NCBI GenBank assembly: GCA_028554645.1
Contig: JAQOOI010000073.1
Location: 434,001 to 498,000, forward strand
Direction of reading: 5' to 3'
DNA: 64,000 nucleotides
Origin: Omphalotus guepiniiformis
Taxonomy: Eukaryota; Basidiomycota; Agaricomycetes; Agaricales; Omphalotaceae
The notes beneath the pieces are model-generated. The model had not been told where the DNA came from. It did not search any database and saw only the letters and a program-made list of their open reading frames with translations. The translations under genes were made by a program, and so were the position numbers. Within the stretch, counting starts at the first letter, position 1; each line of letters opens with the position of its first letter. Shown in pieces: positions 35,312 through 45,813 of the stretch.

Positions 35312-36178
35312 CGTGTCCGATTTCAACCAGTTTAAGAACCAGCTCGGCGGCTGTTCTTCTTTCTTCTCTTCTTCCTGCACGTTCACCTGCCTCACTCTCT
35401 GACCCCGCTTTGCTGGACAATCCCGCGGGATATGCCCCCTCTGTCCGCAATTGAAACACTGCCCATTCCTTCGGGCCGCGTCAATGTCCATGGGTTTACC
35501 TGTACCCCCAAAGGTCGTTCCTGTGGCGTCTCTCCGATCACCACTTCCTGCCGCTTGCTGCGGACTTTGTTCCCTTCTTGGCGTAAACGCCAGTCTGTTC
35601 TGGTTCTTGCGCCATTCCTGATGCCTTCTCCATAGCTGATCAATCTTGATCACTATGTCCTTCCATTCATCGTACACCTTGGGTAATTCATCCCTCGTGT
35701 ATATGGCATCAATAGTCTTCTCATTAATGCCCTTCTCAATAAGCCGCACCACATACGGGTCATCCTTCTTGTAATCCGCCTCTGTCAACAGTATCTCCAA
35801 CTCCTGGAAATACTCCTCCGCCGTCCCCGCTCCCTGCTTCAACAACTCCACCTTCTCCTGCGCTGTCCTCTGCAGACCGGAATCTAGGAACGCCTTGTTC
35901 AAGGCTTGCTTGAAATGCGCCCAGTCCTTCTGCCATTTCTCGTTGTCTTGGTCAAAATGGGTATTATAGTAATTATTGACCCATCCGTCTACAAGCTTCC
36001 CATTCATGAAAGAGATCGCAACATCAATCCTTTCATCGTCGGTTGTGATACCGTTTTTCTTATCACGGATGTATGTGAAGAGTCTTCGACGCCAATTCTT
36101 GAATTCGGATTTGACACCGGTGAAGTTATCGGGTTTGTTGAGGAGTGATTTTCCTCGCGAAGTTTCGATTTCAGACAT
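35288..36178 (-). CDS. Ty3 gag protein
   Basis: 296 codons, start 36178 (MSEIETSRGKSLLNKPDNF) and stop 35288. It has a helical capsid region (ERIDVAISFMNGKLVDGW, then FLDSGLQRTAQEKVELLKQG, typical of retrotransposon gag), a basic linker and a single CCHC zinc knuckle, CFNCGQRGHIPRDC. It forms the virus-like particle and binds element RNA. It differs from the copy at 62879 by only a few residues. The last six codons after the slippery heptamer are gag-only. Confidence 0.93.
   Translation of the reverse strand: MSEIETSRGKSLLNKPDNFTGVKSEFKNWRRRLFTYIRDKKNGITTDDERIDVAISFMNGKLVDGWVNNYYNTHFDQDNEKWQKDWAHFKQALNKAFLDSGLQRTAQEKVELLKQGAGTAEEYFQELEILLTEADYKKDDPYVVRLIEKGINEKTIDAIYTRDELPKVYDEWKDIVIKIDQLWRRHQEWRKNQNRLAFTPRREQSPQQAAGSGDRRDATGTTFGGTGKPMDIDAARRNGQCFNCGQRGHIPRDCPAKRGQRVRQVNVQEEEKKEEQPPSWFLNWLKSDTGFVRAQK
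35306..35312 (-). promoter_or_regulatory. -1 ribosomal frameshift heptamer GGGTTTT between gag and pol
   Basis: On the minus strand the gag codons read ACG GGT TTT GTC. G-GGT-TTT therefore sits exactly in the X-XXY-YYZ register needed for simultaneous -1 slippage. The new frame is open into pol. The gag stop lies 15 bases downstream. The same heptamer in the same register is kept in the second copy at 63745-63751. Confidence 0.75.
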
Positions 36179-36715
36179 TCTGATAGGAGTATGAGGTCGG
36201 GTAGAATAGGGAGATGATGCAAGAGATTTGTATGAAGGTGTGACAGGTGATGGGATAGTGGTTTCTTCGAAGAGACTGCTAAAGTTCCCCCAAGATTCTG
36301 TAATGGTAGAGTTTACTTCGGTCCGTCAGTAACCTCACGAAGAGATTTCGGGACCTTTTCTGCCTCTAATAAACGAGTTCCTAAATCTGTGCTCACTTGC
36401 TGAGTAAACCTGGGCGTGCCTTTCTAGGAGTGCACCTCGTTCCCCAAGCACAAAGTCCCTTCCCCGAAGGTCAGTTATCAGACGATGCTTTCTGCTGCCA
36501 GTACAGAGTCGGACTCAACGTTACTCTTTTGTACTATAGGCGCAATTACTCTATTAGAGCACAGATTCCTAATTCGGACGGAAACCCGAATATCAAAGGG
36601 AGAAAAATGAAGTAAGTGTGTGAAGGTGAAGAGAAACTTACTTGCTACTGAAATAGCAACAAGAAGGCAAACTTGAATTGTGTTGGTCGGGTGAGTTGTG
36701 TTAGCTTCGATCTTA
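36179..36715 (-). other. Leader region of the chromodomain Ty3 element
   Basis: Untranslated region between the 5' LTR and gag, matched in the copy at 62344-62878. It contains no gene. Its LTR-proximal end is the self-primer site. Confidence 0.7.
36701..36714 (-). promoter_or_regulatory. Self-priming primer-binding site, Tf1-like
   Basis: One base inside the 5' LTR the minus strand reads AAGATCGAAGCTAA. This is a perfect 14-base complement of TTAGCTTCGATCTT inside the same LTR (36865-36878). A TATATAA box lies about 32 bp before that LTR site, so it should be the RNA 5' end. This is the arrangement used by Tf1 and relatives, which prime cDNA synthesis with their own RNA 5' end instead of a tRNA. 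There is no TGG-initial tRNA complement here. Confidence 0.75.
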
Positions 36716-37168
36716 TGTCAGCGACTCGAGTTATCAAACTCAAATAACCAAACACAATGATCTTAGTTTCACACGAGTAAGAGAAAAGCAGAGAGTGAAA
36801 TTGAGAAAAGAGACGATACAAGGAAGTATGCTAAGTACAAGTCTAAACTCGAGGAGTTATTGACAAGATCGAAGCTAAAGAAATATCTACCTAAACGGAC
36901 TTATTATATACGTAAATAAAACCCTAAACCCTGGGCTATAACCCTTGACTAATACACCGTGTGTCTACCATGAGTTCGATCGCCTCAAGTACTTCATTAA
37001 TGATCGTGATCGCCTTGAGGTCTACATGCTTGATCTCGATCATCATGCTACATACGTATGTATTTAATATAACCCTAGATCTATAACTTACGATGTTATC
37101 TACTGATAATAAAAGTGTCTATATGTACAAACAATGAGATAAGATGAAAAAAGAAAACATTCGTAACA
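36716..37168 (-). repeat. 5' LTR of the chromodomain Ty3 element, with TATA box
   Basis: 453 bp, visually identical to the 3' LTR. On the minus strand TATATAA (about 36905-36911) precedes the predicted transcript start at 36878, giving U3 of ~290 bp and R-U5 of ~163 bp. The U3 includes a telomere-like AAACCCTAAACCCTGGG stretch (plus strand). Confidence 0.9.
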
Positions 37169-37173
37169 GGAAT

Positions 37174-39827
37174 CTTACAGATTTACGGTCCTTGCCCCGA
37201 CTGGGAATGCCGTGGCCTTGCTTGGTGGTTCAACTTATCATTCTGTATTGGGAATAAGTGAACGGACTTCCAAGAAAACCTTACCGCAGGTCAGAAATCG
37301 TCTTCTCGGTATTGATTACATCTTTGTGAACGAAGTTTCCATGATATCTGCATCAGACTTGTATCATATAAGCGCTCGTTTGGCTATGGCTTTTAACAAA
37401 GAAGGTACAGAGTTCGGCGGGATGAACATGATCTTCGCGGGTGACTTCGCACAGCTTCCTCCAGCAATTGGGACTCCGTTGTACTCTCGTTCAATAGGGT
37501 TAGGTCGTACCACCGTCCGCAAACAAGAGGAAGCGATTGGTAAATCGATCTGGCACCGTATAACTAATGTTGTTATTCTAAGGAAAAATATGAGACAGAA
37601 TGTTCAATCAACAGAGGATCAGAAGCTGCGTACTGCTTTGGAGAACATGCGCTATCGGAAATGTACGCCCCGTGACGTTTCGTTCCTAAACTCTCGAGTC
37701 AGCGCAAATATGCCTGGCGCTCCCTCCATAAGTGACGATCAATTCAGAAACGTACCTATTATCACCGCACTTAACGTACAAAAAGACGAGATTAACCGTC
37801 TGGGCTGCGAACGATTTGCGAAGGAAGCTGGCTACCCATTGGTGCATTTCTTTTCTGAAGACATTGCTGTTCCTCCAACAGACAGAGTGTCAGACAGCAA
37901 GCGAGCTACCAAGAAGAATTCACGTAACTTACCAGCGATGACTGACGCTGTCCAGACCCTGCTGTGGTCATTAGGCCATTCTTCTTCAGAACTCCATATT
38001 GCTTCAAAGTTGTTGCTGTGCATTGGAATGCTGGTTATGATACGTACGAATCTTGCAACTGAGTTGTGCATCACCAAAGGGCAAGAGGGCATAGTTCATG
38101 GATGGGTGACAAAAAAAGGATCGAGAGGTCAGACCATGTTGGATATCCTTTTCATCCAGCTCACCAATTTGCCAGCAGGAAAAACAGTTGAAATTGAAGG
38201 ATTGCCGGTCAATGTCGTGCCTATGTCCCCCACGTCTAATTCAATGAACATTGTGCTTCCCGATGGCACAAATCTTCACATATCCCGCAGTCAGGTTGAA
38301 ATTCTACCGAATTTTGCAATGACAGACTATGCGTCACAAGGCAAAACACGACCATTTAACCCAGTAGACCTCACAAACTGTAGGGATTTCCACGGCATAT
38401 ACACTGCGTTGTCGAGGAGTGCTACAGCCGATGGTACCCTCATATTGCAAAGTTTTGCCCCACAGAAGATTACAGGGGGTCAAATACAAAATCTTAAGAA
38501 CGAGTATTGTGAGCTGGAGATACTGGATGAAATCACAAGGTTGCGCTACCTCGGTAAATCTGACAAGACCGTCATGGGCCATCATCGACAGGACCTCATA
38601 AAGGTGTTCCGTGCGTGGAAGGGCGACTCCTACATCCCCCCTAACGTGCATGCCGCAGTAAGATGGAACAAGAAGGATCCATGGCGTGATTTGGATTTGG
38701 AAGAGGAGGCATGGAACATCGTAGCTCGTAAAGCAAAAGCTACTGACGATAATACTGAACATGTGTCAAGGAAGAAAGCTTTCAATATAGCAGAGGGCAC
38801 AATACCAGTCACCGTTAATGCCAACCCTGTAATCCCAGAACCGACGTTGCCAGAGTCTGTGACTGCCCGAAAACGTCGACACGTGTCTGATTCTTCGAGC
38901 GTTCGTGAAGCCAGTGTTCGAGATAGTAAGAAGAGGGTGAGAATCGCCTCCAGGTCGTTATTTTCTTGTCCAGCTCCCACAACGTCTTCTAGTCCAGCTC
39001 ACATACCAATGGGGCCTCAGTGGAACAGTAATAGCTGTGCATATGATGCCGTCGTGTTTATTTTGTACTCAATATGGATATCTAACACAGATTGGTGGTC
39101 AGCAGCATTTGGTGAGATTGAAAACGACTTGCTACATGAGCTTACCGATGACTTTCAGTCATGCAGAATGAACTCAATTGGGATCGAGGAGGTTCGCAAT
39201 AATTTGCGCAGAAGGTTGGAGCTGATAGATCCTAGATCGTTTGTGCGAGGTGAATACGCTCCGGTCCTAGGGGTACTTGACAATGTGCTAACGTCGGCAT
39301 CTGCTATATTCACTTCCAAGTATGTTTGTGAGGGAAGTCACACAATTAACCGCGTACCTCAGGCTCTGCATAAAGCACTCCTTGACTCCACCCAACCTCA
39401 CCCTTCAATAGCCGATTGGATCTCCCTGCATCAGCATCCGACGCATCTGCGGTGTACAGAGTGTCTGCGCCGTGTTTCAATCAAATACTCAGCTGTGTTT
39501 CTACCCCCTATACTAGCATTCCAATTGTCGCAGCCTGACCACAATAACGAGACTCCGTACATAAATAGTGAGTTCATGTTGTCTAGGTCTGACGGTGTTA
39601 GCGAAAAATACGTTCTCCGAGGGGTAATCTACTATGGTGCTTACCATTATACGTCACGTGTCGTCAATGACAGTAGCGACATCTGGTTCTACGACGGTGT
39701 AAGAGGGCCAGCAAACGTGACTTACAACGGTAGTCTTGATGTGCGTGGCTTGAATTTGAGTCAACAAGGTCAGAGGTCTGCATGCTCTGTCATATACGTG
39801 CGTTCTAGTACATGCGAGAGAACGTGA
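37174..39827 (+). pseudogene. Helitron helicase C-terminal part with cysteine-peptidase-like domain
   Basis: After the retrotransposon the helicase continues: APTGNAVALLGG, the Walker B region FVNEVSM, AGDFAQLPPAIG, MTDYASQGKTRP and YTALSRSATADG, all PIF1-family motifs. Walker B carries N where the family normally has D, which may impair ATP hydrolysis. From about 39000 an extra domain follows: NSNSCAYDAVVFILYSIW (near 39025-39075), a CTECLRR zinc-like pair and YHYTSRVVNDSSDIWFYDG (near 39640-39695). Cys in NSCAYD and His in HYTSR are placed as in ubiquitin-peptidase-like enzymes that are fused to some fungal Helitron proteins. The stop is at 39827. This segment has an open frame but has lost its N-terminal partner. 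Confidence 0.8.
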
Positions 39828-41023
39828 AGAATGTATATTCTGTTCAGAAAGAACTTAGAAAGTACGCAATGCCTTTGTGGTTTCAGATACAGGCCATCCC
39901 GTTTCCCGGTGCCAAAACGGACAGAAAAATCACACGATAACTAACTCGCCTGTGGCATCCTGTCATGTGACCATGCAAGCTCGTCTGGCTCATACCACGT
40001 CTGTGTGTTCAAACCAAAACCAGGAATCCGAATCGAAGCAAGCTGCAGATATGAAGGTTTCGACGAATGAAGTCATAAAATAAAAAGTATACATATGCGC
40101 ATCTGCGTACCCTTGCCTATCTCACCACCGTCTGCGTCCTCACATATGATTTGAAGCAGGTTTGATCTTGCCGACCAACACAAAACTTCGCGCAACAGGT
40201 GGGTGCGAGTCGCAGCTTCGCCGCCGCGTTAGCTATATATACTAACACACTCTTCTAGCTATGACGGTGCATCTAGCTATAACGGTACACCCAAAATTTC
40301 TCTCCGTATTCCACACAACGCACTTTGGTGTCCCTCTGAGGCTAGTGTGCTCTGTATATATAGGTAAGAGTGGTGTCTTTTGCAACAACCACTGCATCTA
40401 TTGACTCAAACACTTAGCTTTGTAGACAAATATGTTGTATTGTTACCTCAATGATATGTCAGTTCCCAGTTTGAATAGATCTGAAAACTCGTTGAACGAA
40501 AACGGTACTCGGTGTACATTGATCTTCACGGGTACATCAACATAGTGTGCTTTTCACGATTTATACGTGCATGGCGACTCGTAGGTCCTCCCCTCTTGTT
40601 CAATAGCTGTCGGGACATCCCTGGCAACATCACTCTTCGATCGGGTACACTTCCTGGTCTACCACGCATTGCGGGTGCGAGTGTCGCTATCGCCATCAAC
40701 AATCATATGTTGCTTCCACATCGACCATTGTAGACGCTCGACTGTGTTGAGGCCTCCTCACATTCGTCGTTGGCCATGTTTCACCCGCATGAAATGATTA
40801 TTTGGTGAGTCGTCGAATGGCTATGACAGTAAGTAGATGAACGACTTACAATATATTTACTTCCCGTGCCTGCACACATTCACCTTCAAACTGCACCCGC
40901 TTTCATACACGCACGGGCACAGCTTACACTGTCTTTAGATTATATCCTCCTCGAATCACGGCCATTCCTCGTATACAACACTCGCGAGTCTACTCGTGCT
41001 TGGATTAACGAATACTCGAATCT
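39828..41023. other. Region after the Helitron gene, 3' end unresolved
   Basis: No gene recognised. It should contain the Helitron 3' terminus. A weak candidate is the GTTAG...CTAAC hairpin near 40230 followed by CTAG at about 40254. The base after CTAG is C, not the usual T, so this is not convincing. Two similar ~20-bp units with CTAGCTATGACGGTGCA / CTAGCTATAACGGTACA sit at about 40255-40290. Confidence 0.35.
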
Positions 41024-43516
41024 ACCCGCACTTTCATTAAAGACTATGCAAAGAAGGCTAGACCCCTCACGAGGTTGACTAGTTCACAAGTTCCCTTTGA
41101 GATAGGAGAAAAAGAGTTAGAAGCCGTCGAGCTATTAAAAGGAGGCATTAGAAATGCTCCTGCATTGAAACCAATTGATTATTCGTTGTCTAGCGGCATT
41201 ACTCTAGCAGTGGATACATCATGGATGGCTGTAGGATATTATTTATACCAAAGAGATCCTAATGATCCTAAAAAGAAGTTTTATAACTACTTTGGATCTA
41301 TAACATTAAATGAACGAGAAGCAAGGTTCTCACAGCCTAAAAGAGAGTTATATGGGCTCAAGCTCGCGCTAGCCCATACTTACTACCAAACTTATGGTTG
41401 TAGGGATCTAACTGTAGAAACGGATGCTAGCTACATAAAAGGGATGTTAGATAACCCAAGTAGTGGCCCAAATGCAACTATTAATCGTTGGATTGAAGAA
41501 ATAAGAAAGTATCACTTTGAATTGGTACATATCAAGGGGTCTATACATGGACCTGATGGACTATCTAGACCACCACCGGGTAGTGAACCAACAGAGAGAT
41601 TACCTGCTGAAGAGGAAGATTATCTAGATGAAGATGATGGGGAACCATTGCGATTTCGTCAGGAAGATGAGAATGAGCAGGGCCCTTATGACTTTGAAGA
41701 CTTTAAGCATGAGATAGACTCTAGAGGTGGATACTTACAGGGTCTAGCCTTGTCAGTAGAAGACTTCGAAGATGATATTCAAGAATTAATTGAAGAAGAA
41801 CGAAGATTCGCCTACTGGCGAGAACACATACTATTTGAACAAGGAAAGACTCTAGACCAGTTTGCACAGGTTCTAGTAGCTCCTGAATCGACAGAAGAAT
41901 GGAAACATGATCATCCTTATATGGAAGAACATAGAACTACCATAGGGATTGAGCTAGATCGACTGCTACCGAGAATAAAAGAGTTCTTAATGCATCCTGA
42001 ATCGGATATGCTGGATGAGATGGATGCTCGAGCTCGAAAGAAATTTCTCTCGAAGGTGTCTCGATACTTCGTCGACAAGAAAGAACGTATGTATCGAAGA
42101 AATGATGAAGTTGGTGGACAACATCAGCTAATAGTTGAGAAAGAACGTCGTATGTATATCCTGCATAGTGCTCATGATCATTTGGGACACAAAGGAATGT
42201 ATGCTACGAAGGCTGTGATAGAAAAGAGGTTCTGGTGGCCAGAACTGGAGCGAGATGTCAACTGGTTCGTGAAAACGTGTCAGGTATGTCAAGATCGAGC
42301 TCTAGCGCTATTGAAAATACCACCTACCCTTACTCACACCCCTTCTCTGTTCCAGAAAGTACATGTGGATGTATTCAAAGTATCTCCGGCTAGTAATGGC
42401 TGTAAGAACGTAGTACATGGCCGATGTGCTTTATCTTCTTGGTCAGAGAGACAAGCAATCAGAGATGAGACAGCTCGAGCCTTAGGCGAATGGTTCTTTG
42501 AAGATATAATATGTAGATGGGGTTGCCCTCAAGAAGTGGTAACTGATAATGCTAGAAGCATGATTGCAATGTTGAAATGGCTAGAAGAGAAGTATGGGAT
42601 TAAAGGGATTCGTATCTCAGCCTATAATTCTCAAGCCAATGGAAAGATTGAAAGAGCACACTTTGATATCCGTCAAGCTTTAGTAAAAGCAACGGGAGGT
42701 GATCTTAAACGTTGGTACTGGTTTCTCAAACATGTGCTTTGGGCAGACAGAGTAACAACTAGAAGAGGATTTGGATGTTCTCCTTACTTCTTAGTAACTG
42801 GAGCAGAACCAATACTGCCTCTAGACCTTATAGAATCAACTTGGTTGGTAGAGGTACCAGATAGAGTCCTTACTTACGAAGAATTGATCGGCTACAGGGC
42901 TAGAGCCTTGGCAAAGCATAGAACTCATGTTATGGACATGATTTCCAGGGTCGACGAAGAGAAAAGAAGAACTATGAAGAAGTTTGAACAAGATTATGAA
43001 CATGTAATAAAAGACTATGATTTCAAACCTGGAACTCTAGTACAAGTTCGAAACACTCAAATTGAGAAGAGCTTGGACAGGAAGATGTATCCAAGGTATA
43101 GAGGACCTATGATTGTCATCAGACGAACTAAGGGTGGTGCCTACATTATTGCAGAAATGGATGGCTCTGTACTTAAAGAAAAGATTGCTGCCTTTCGCGT
43201 ACTGCCGCATTTTGCAAGATATAAGCCTATAGACCTACCTACAAATGTGCTAGACCTCATAGACCTTACTGCAGAACAGCTAGAACGTATGGTGAACGAA
43301 GATGAGGATACTTACGACGAACAAAGTCGAGATTACATTTTTGACTCCATTCCGAACTTAAGAATGCCTCGGGATGAGGAATATGAAGATGAAGAAGATG
43401 AAGAAGATGATCATCCTTCTCCTGAGAGGGATTTAAGCGCAGAACCTGAAGAGATCACTGGAGTGCGAACTAGAAGCAATAAACAGTTTGTTCTATTGCG
43501 TCGAAGTGGTACTTAA
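41024..43516 (+). pseudogene. 5'-truncated Ty3-type pol (RNase H and integrase)
   Basis: Open from about 41024, where RTFIKDYAKKARPLTRLT (the end of reverse transcriptase) is joined to unrelated sequence, to the stop at 43516. Order: RNase H (AVDTSWMAVGYYLYQ, TVETDASYIKGML), an acidic linker, integrase zinc site (HSAHDHLGHKG then CQVCQ), and core (KVHVDVFK, EVVTDNARS, ANGKIERAH) with D, D and E present. It ends with an SH3-like region and a very acidic tail (EDEEDEEDDHPSPE). No chromodomain. It is related to the pol at 56240-60070 but is a separate family. Gag, protease and most of reverse transcriptase are missing, so it is a dead copy. Confidence 0.85.
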
Positions 43517-43707
43517 TCGATATTCTGAAGGCTCGAAGTAATGACAGTAATAAGAAACTCAAAAGAGTTATATGTACGAAGGTATATGAACTATATCATG
43601 AGTTGGGAGTGTAAAGTAGGTTGGAGACTCTGAATACAGGGTCTAGCGCCTATTCTCACAACAATTCAGTTAGAAAGAACTAGATTACGGGGATCGACAA
43701 AACTTAC
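43517..43707 (+). other. Post-pol spacer
   Basis: Short non-coding stretch between the pol stop and the convergent end of the antisense gene. Confidence 0.5.
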
Positions 43708-45031
43708 TTAGGCACTGCTAGAGTTGGTAGCTGTGGTATCAGCTGAGCTAGACCCAGCCTCCTCCATGGTAGCATCTTGAGGGGTCTCCAAAGATGAAGA
43801 ATCAGCGGTTTGCTTGTCCTCGACTGAGAGACGACTAAATTGCTCTCGTTGAATGTTGTCCATCTGTTTAACAACGAACTGGTACTGATTGGCATGGAAA
43901 TGTACAGCATGCTGAAGAGTGACTTGTTCGGTATGAAGGAAATTGAGAATTGAGCGTAAAGCTTCGACGCTAAGCTTGGGCAGTTCGAGATATGGAGTGA
44001 GCGCGATATGACGGAAAGTTGTAGCGATGGCGGCCTCTCAAAGGGTCTTATCCTCTGGTCAATATGATCAGTAGGGTCGAGACAGGGAGAAACCATGCTT
44101 ACTTACCCTCAATATCCTCACGAAGATCGGAAATGGGTTGCTCGAGGCGAATGCGCTTGCCATTGGCAGCTGCAATGTTATCCTGAGCAACTGATAAGTA
44201 ATACATGGCCTTGAGGTAGGAACAAGAACATACATCCATTCCAGGTACATTGCCGAGGGCCAATGAAAGAGTAGAAGAACGATTCGCGATGTCCTGAACG
44301 TTCGGCGAAGTTATAATATGATAGATAAGAAGACACCGCACTTACCCTGACCTTCTTGTTGAATTGAGGCCAGGAGGAAGGCTTAATTCTTGAGAAGGGG
44401 CATGCATAGATGCAGAAAGACCCAATGCGGCTGCGAGTCCGGCTTTATAGTCCTAAACTTAGGTCAAGTCGGAGTCTCAACCTAAGAAATATGGATACTT
44501 ACTGGAGTAGAAGCAATCCGACCTCCGACGAACTCGATCTCATCATCATCATCATCGTCTTCGATGATAAGAGGAGATTTAACGTTCTGTGAAGAGTATA
44601 CAATGAAGCTTGTAAAGATTAATGAGGAAAGAGGTGAGTTACCTTGCGCTTACGAATGGGCTGTCGAAGCACCTCGAGCTTGGCAAAGAACTCCTCGAGC
44701 CCATTTAGATGGTAGGGACGATTGACCCCATCAATCTCTGTAATAGCTATCACAGTGTTGAGTCCTTTCTGGAAGGTATCAAAGGCGATATCATCCTTGG
44801 CCACCACTTTGGCATTCAAAGGCTTGGACTATGAAGAAATATGAGCTCGACGAAGCCTGAAGAATATAATAAACAAACCATATGATCGGCTAGAGCCGTC
44901 ACGACTGGTCCTAGAAGCTTGGGACTGGCTTTGGGGAAGGCTTGAACGGCTTGAGCGGCAGTAATGGCCTCTTGAGTCTCCTTTAACCATTGATCCCTCT
45001 CGGGCCAGGTCTTGTTGGATCCTCGAGCCAT
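43708..45031 (-). pseudogene. Antisense multi-exon gene Y between Ty3 pol and the 3' LTR
   Basis: The start is at 45031 (MARGSNKTWPERDQWLKETQ) and the end at 43708. Exons recognisable from GT-AG introns of 45-60 bp carry SKPLNAKVVAKDDIAFDTFQKGL, VNRPYHLNGLEEFFAKLEVLRQPIRKRK, an acidic EDDDDDDEIEFVGGR, then DIANRSSTLSLALGNVPGMD with YLKAMYYLSVAQDNIAAANGKR, and a last exon with FLHTEQVTLQHAVHFHANQYQ. One in-frame TGA lies at the start of the last exon, and the exon near 44350-44450 does not splice cleanly. No known family. It lies inside the retrotransposon, antisense to pol, so it appears to be an accessory gene of the element that has begun to decay. Confidence 0.55.
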
Positions 45032-45813
45032 GTGACGATGAGATATGAACGAGAAGAAGACGAAAGTAAGGTCGAGAATGCAGGTTGAAGGTCTTAAAGT
45101 GTACTGATAACTTGGACCCACCTTCGGCGACCCTCCTTTATACTTTCTGACTGAGAACAGAACTCCTGGTCCCTTCGACGAAGTAACATGCCCAACTGAT
45201 TAAGGCACCCTGGACTTAACTAAGGTCTAGCCGAGATATGCAGCGGGGACGCTGAACTTCTTTTGGTTTGGGGGAGAGGAGTCTATCTAGGACATAGAAT
45301 TTTAGTCCATCTAGGACATAGAATTTTGAAATTTCTAAAGATTTCATAAAAACAAAACTTAAGTGTTGTAGATTTCAATAAATCAACATCTAAGATTGGT
45401 TGAAACGAACAAATAAGTGCCTGAGGCACAGAAGTGATAAATAAGGACACGAGACTTATAAATAAAGGGGTCTAGTTACTACTTATTACCTTCGAGCTGG
45501 GATTTCTCTAAGTCGAGTCCATACTTACAGCCTCGACGAAGGCAATCTTAAAGATATTAAATTAAATTTGAACTTAACAATGAATTCACACATAAGAAAG
45601 GAACATGAAAGCTTTTATTTTGGCGCTAAGGCCACGAAATTTCTATGTACATAGTACAAGAAATGAAAGTAAAGATATTTGGGCCTCTATGAAGAGAACC
45701 CTTGCTAGATATAATGATTTTGGAGCTCTATAAAGAGACTCCTTGCTGCGATGTAATGAAAATATTATTTAATGTCCGAAGACTGTAGGCTACGCCTCGA
45801 CGAAGACCCCAAG
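45032..45813. other. Spacer between antisense genes with a second polypurine-like tract
   Basis: AT-rich. TTTGGTTTGGGGGAGA at about 45262-45277 equals the tract found just before the LTR at 48249. It is followed by a ~24-bp direct duplication (TCTAGGACATAGAATTTT). This suggests an internal extra polypurine tract or a relic of an older 3' end. It also serves as promoter for gene Y and 3' flank for gene X. Confidence 0.5.

Larger units (their letters stand above)
30901..37168 (-). mobile_element. Chromodomain Ty3 LTR retrotransposon (complete copy)
   Basis: Two 453-bp LTRs that look identical (30901-31353 and 36716-37168) flank gag and pol on the minus strand. The GGAAT target duplication is at 30896-30900 and 37169-37173. 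Identical LTRs and open gag and pol indicate a recent insertion, probably still competent. A chromodomain at the pol C-terminus places it among chromoviruses. A second copy of the family begins at 61890. Confidence 0.95.

Noticed and set aside
31531..36222. Plus-strand open frames across the chromodomain element
   Set aside because: They are antisense shadows of gag and pol with no independent support.
40200..40260. Helitron 3' end: hairpin followed by CTAG
   Set aside because: The stem is only 5 bp, the spacing is loose and the base after CTAG is C. Not strong enough to call the terminus.
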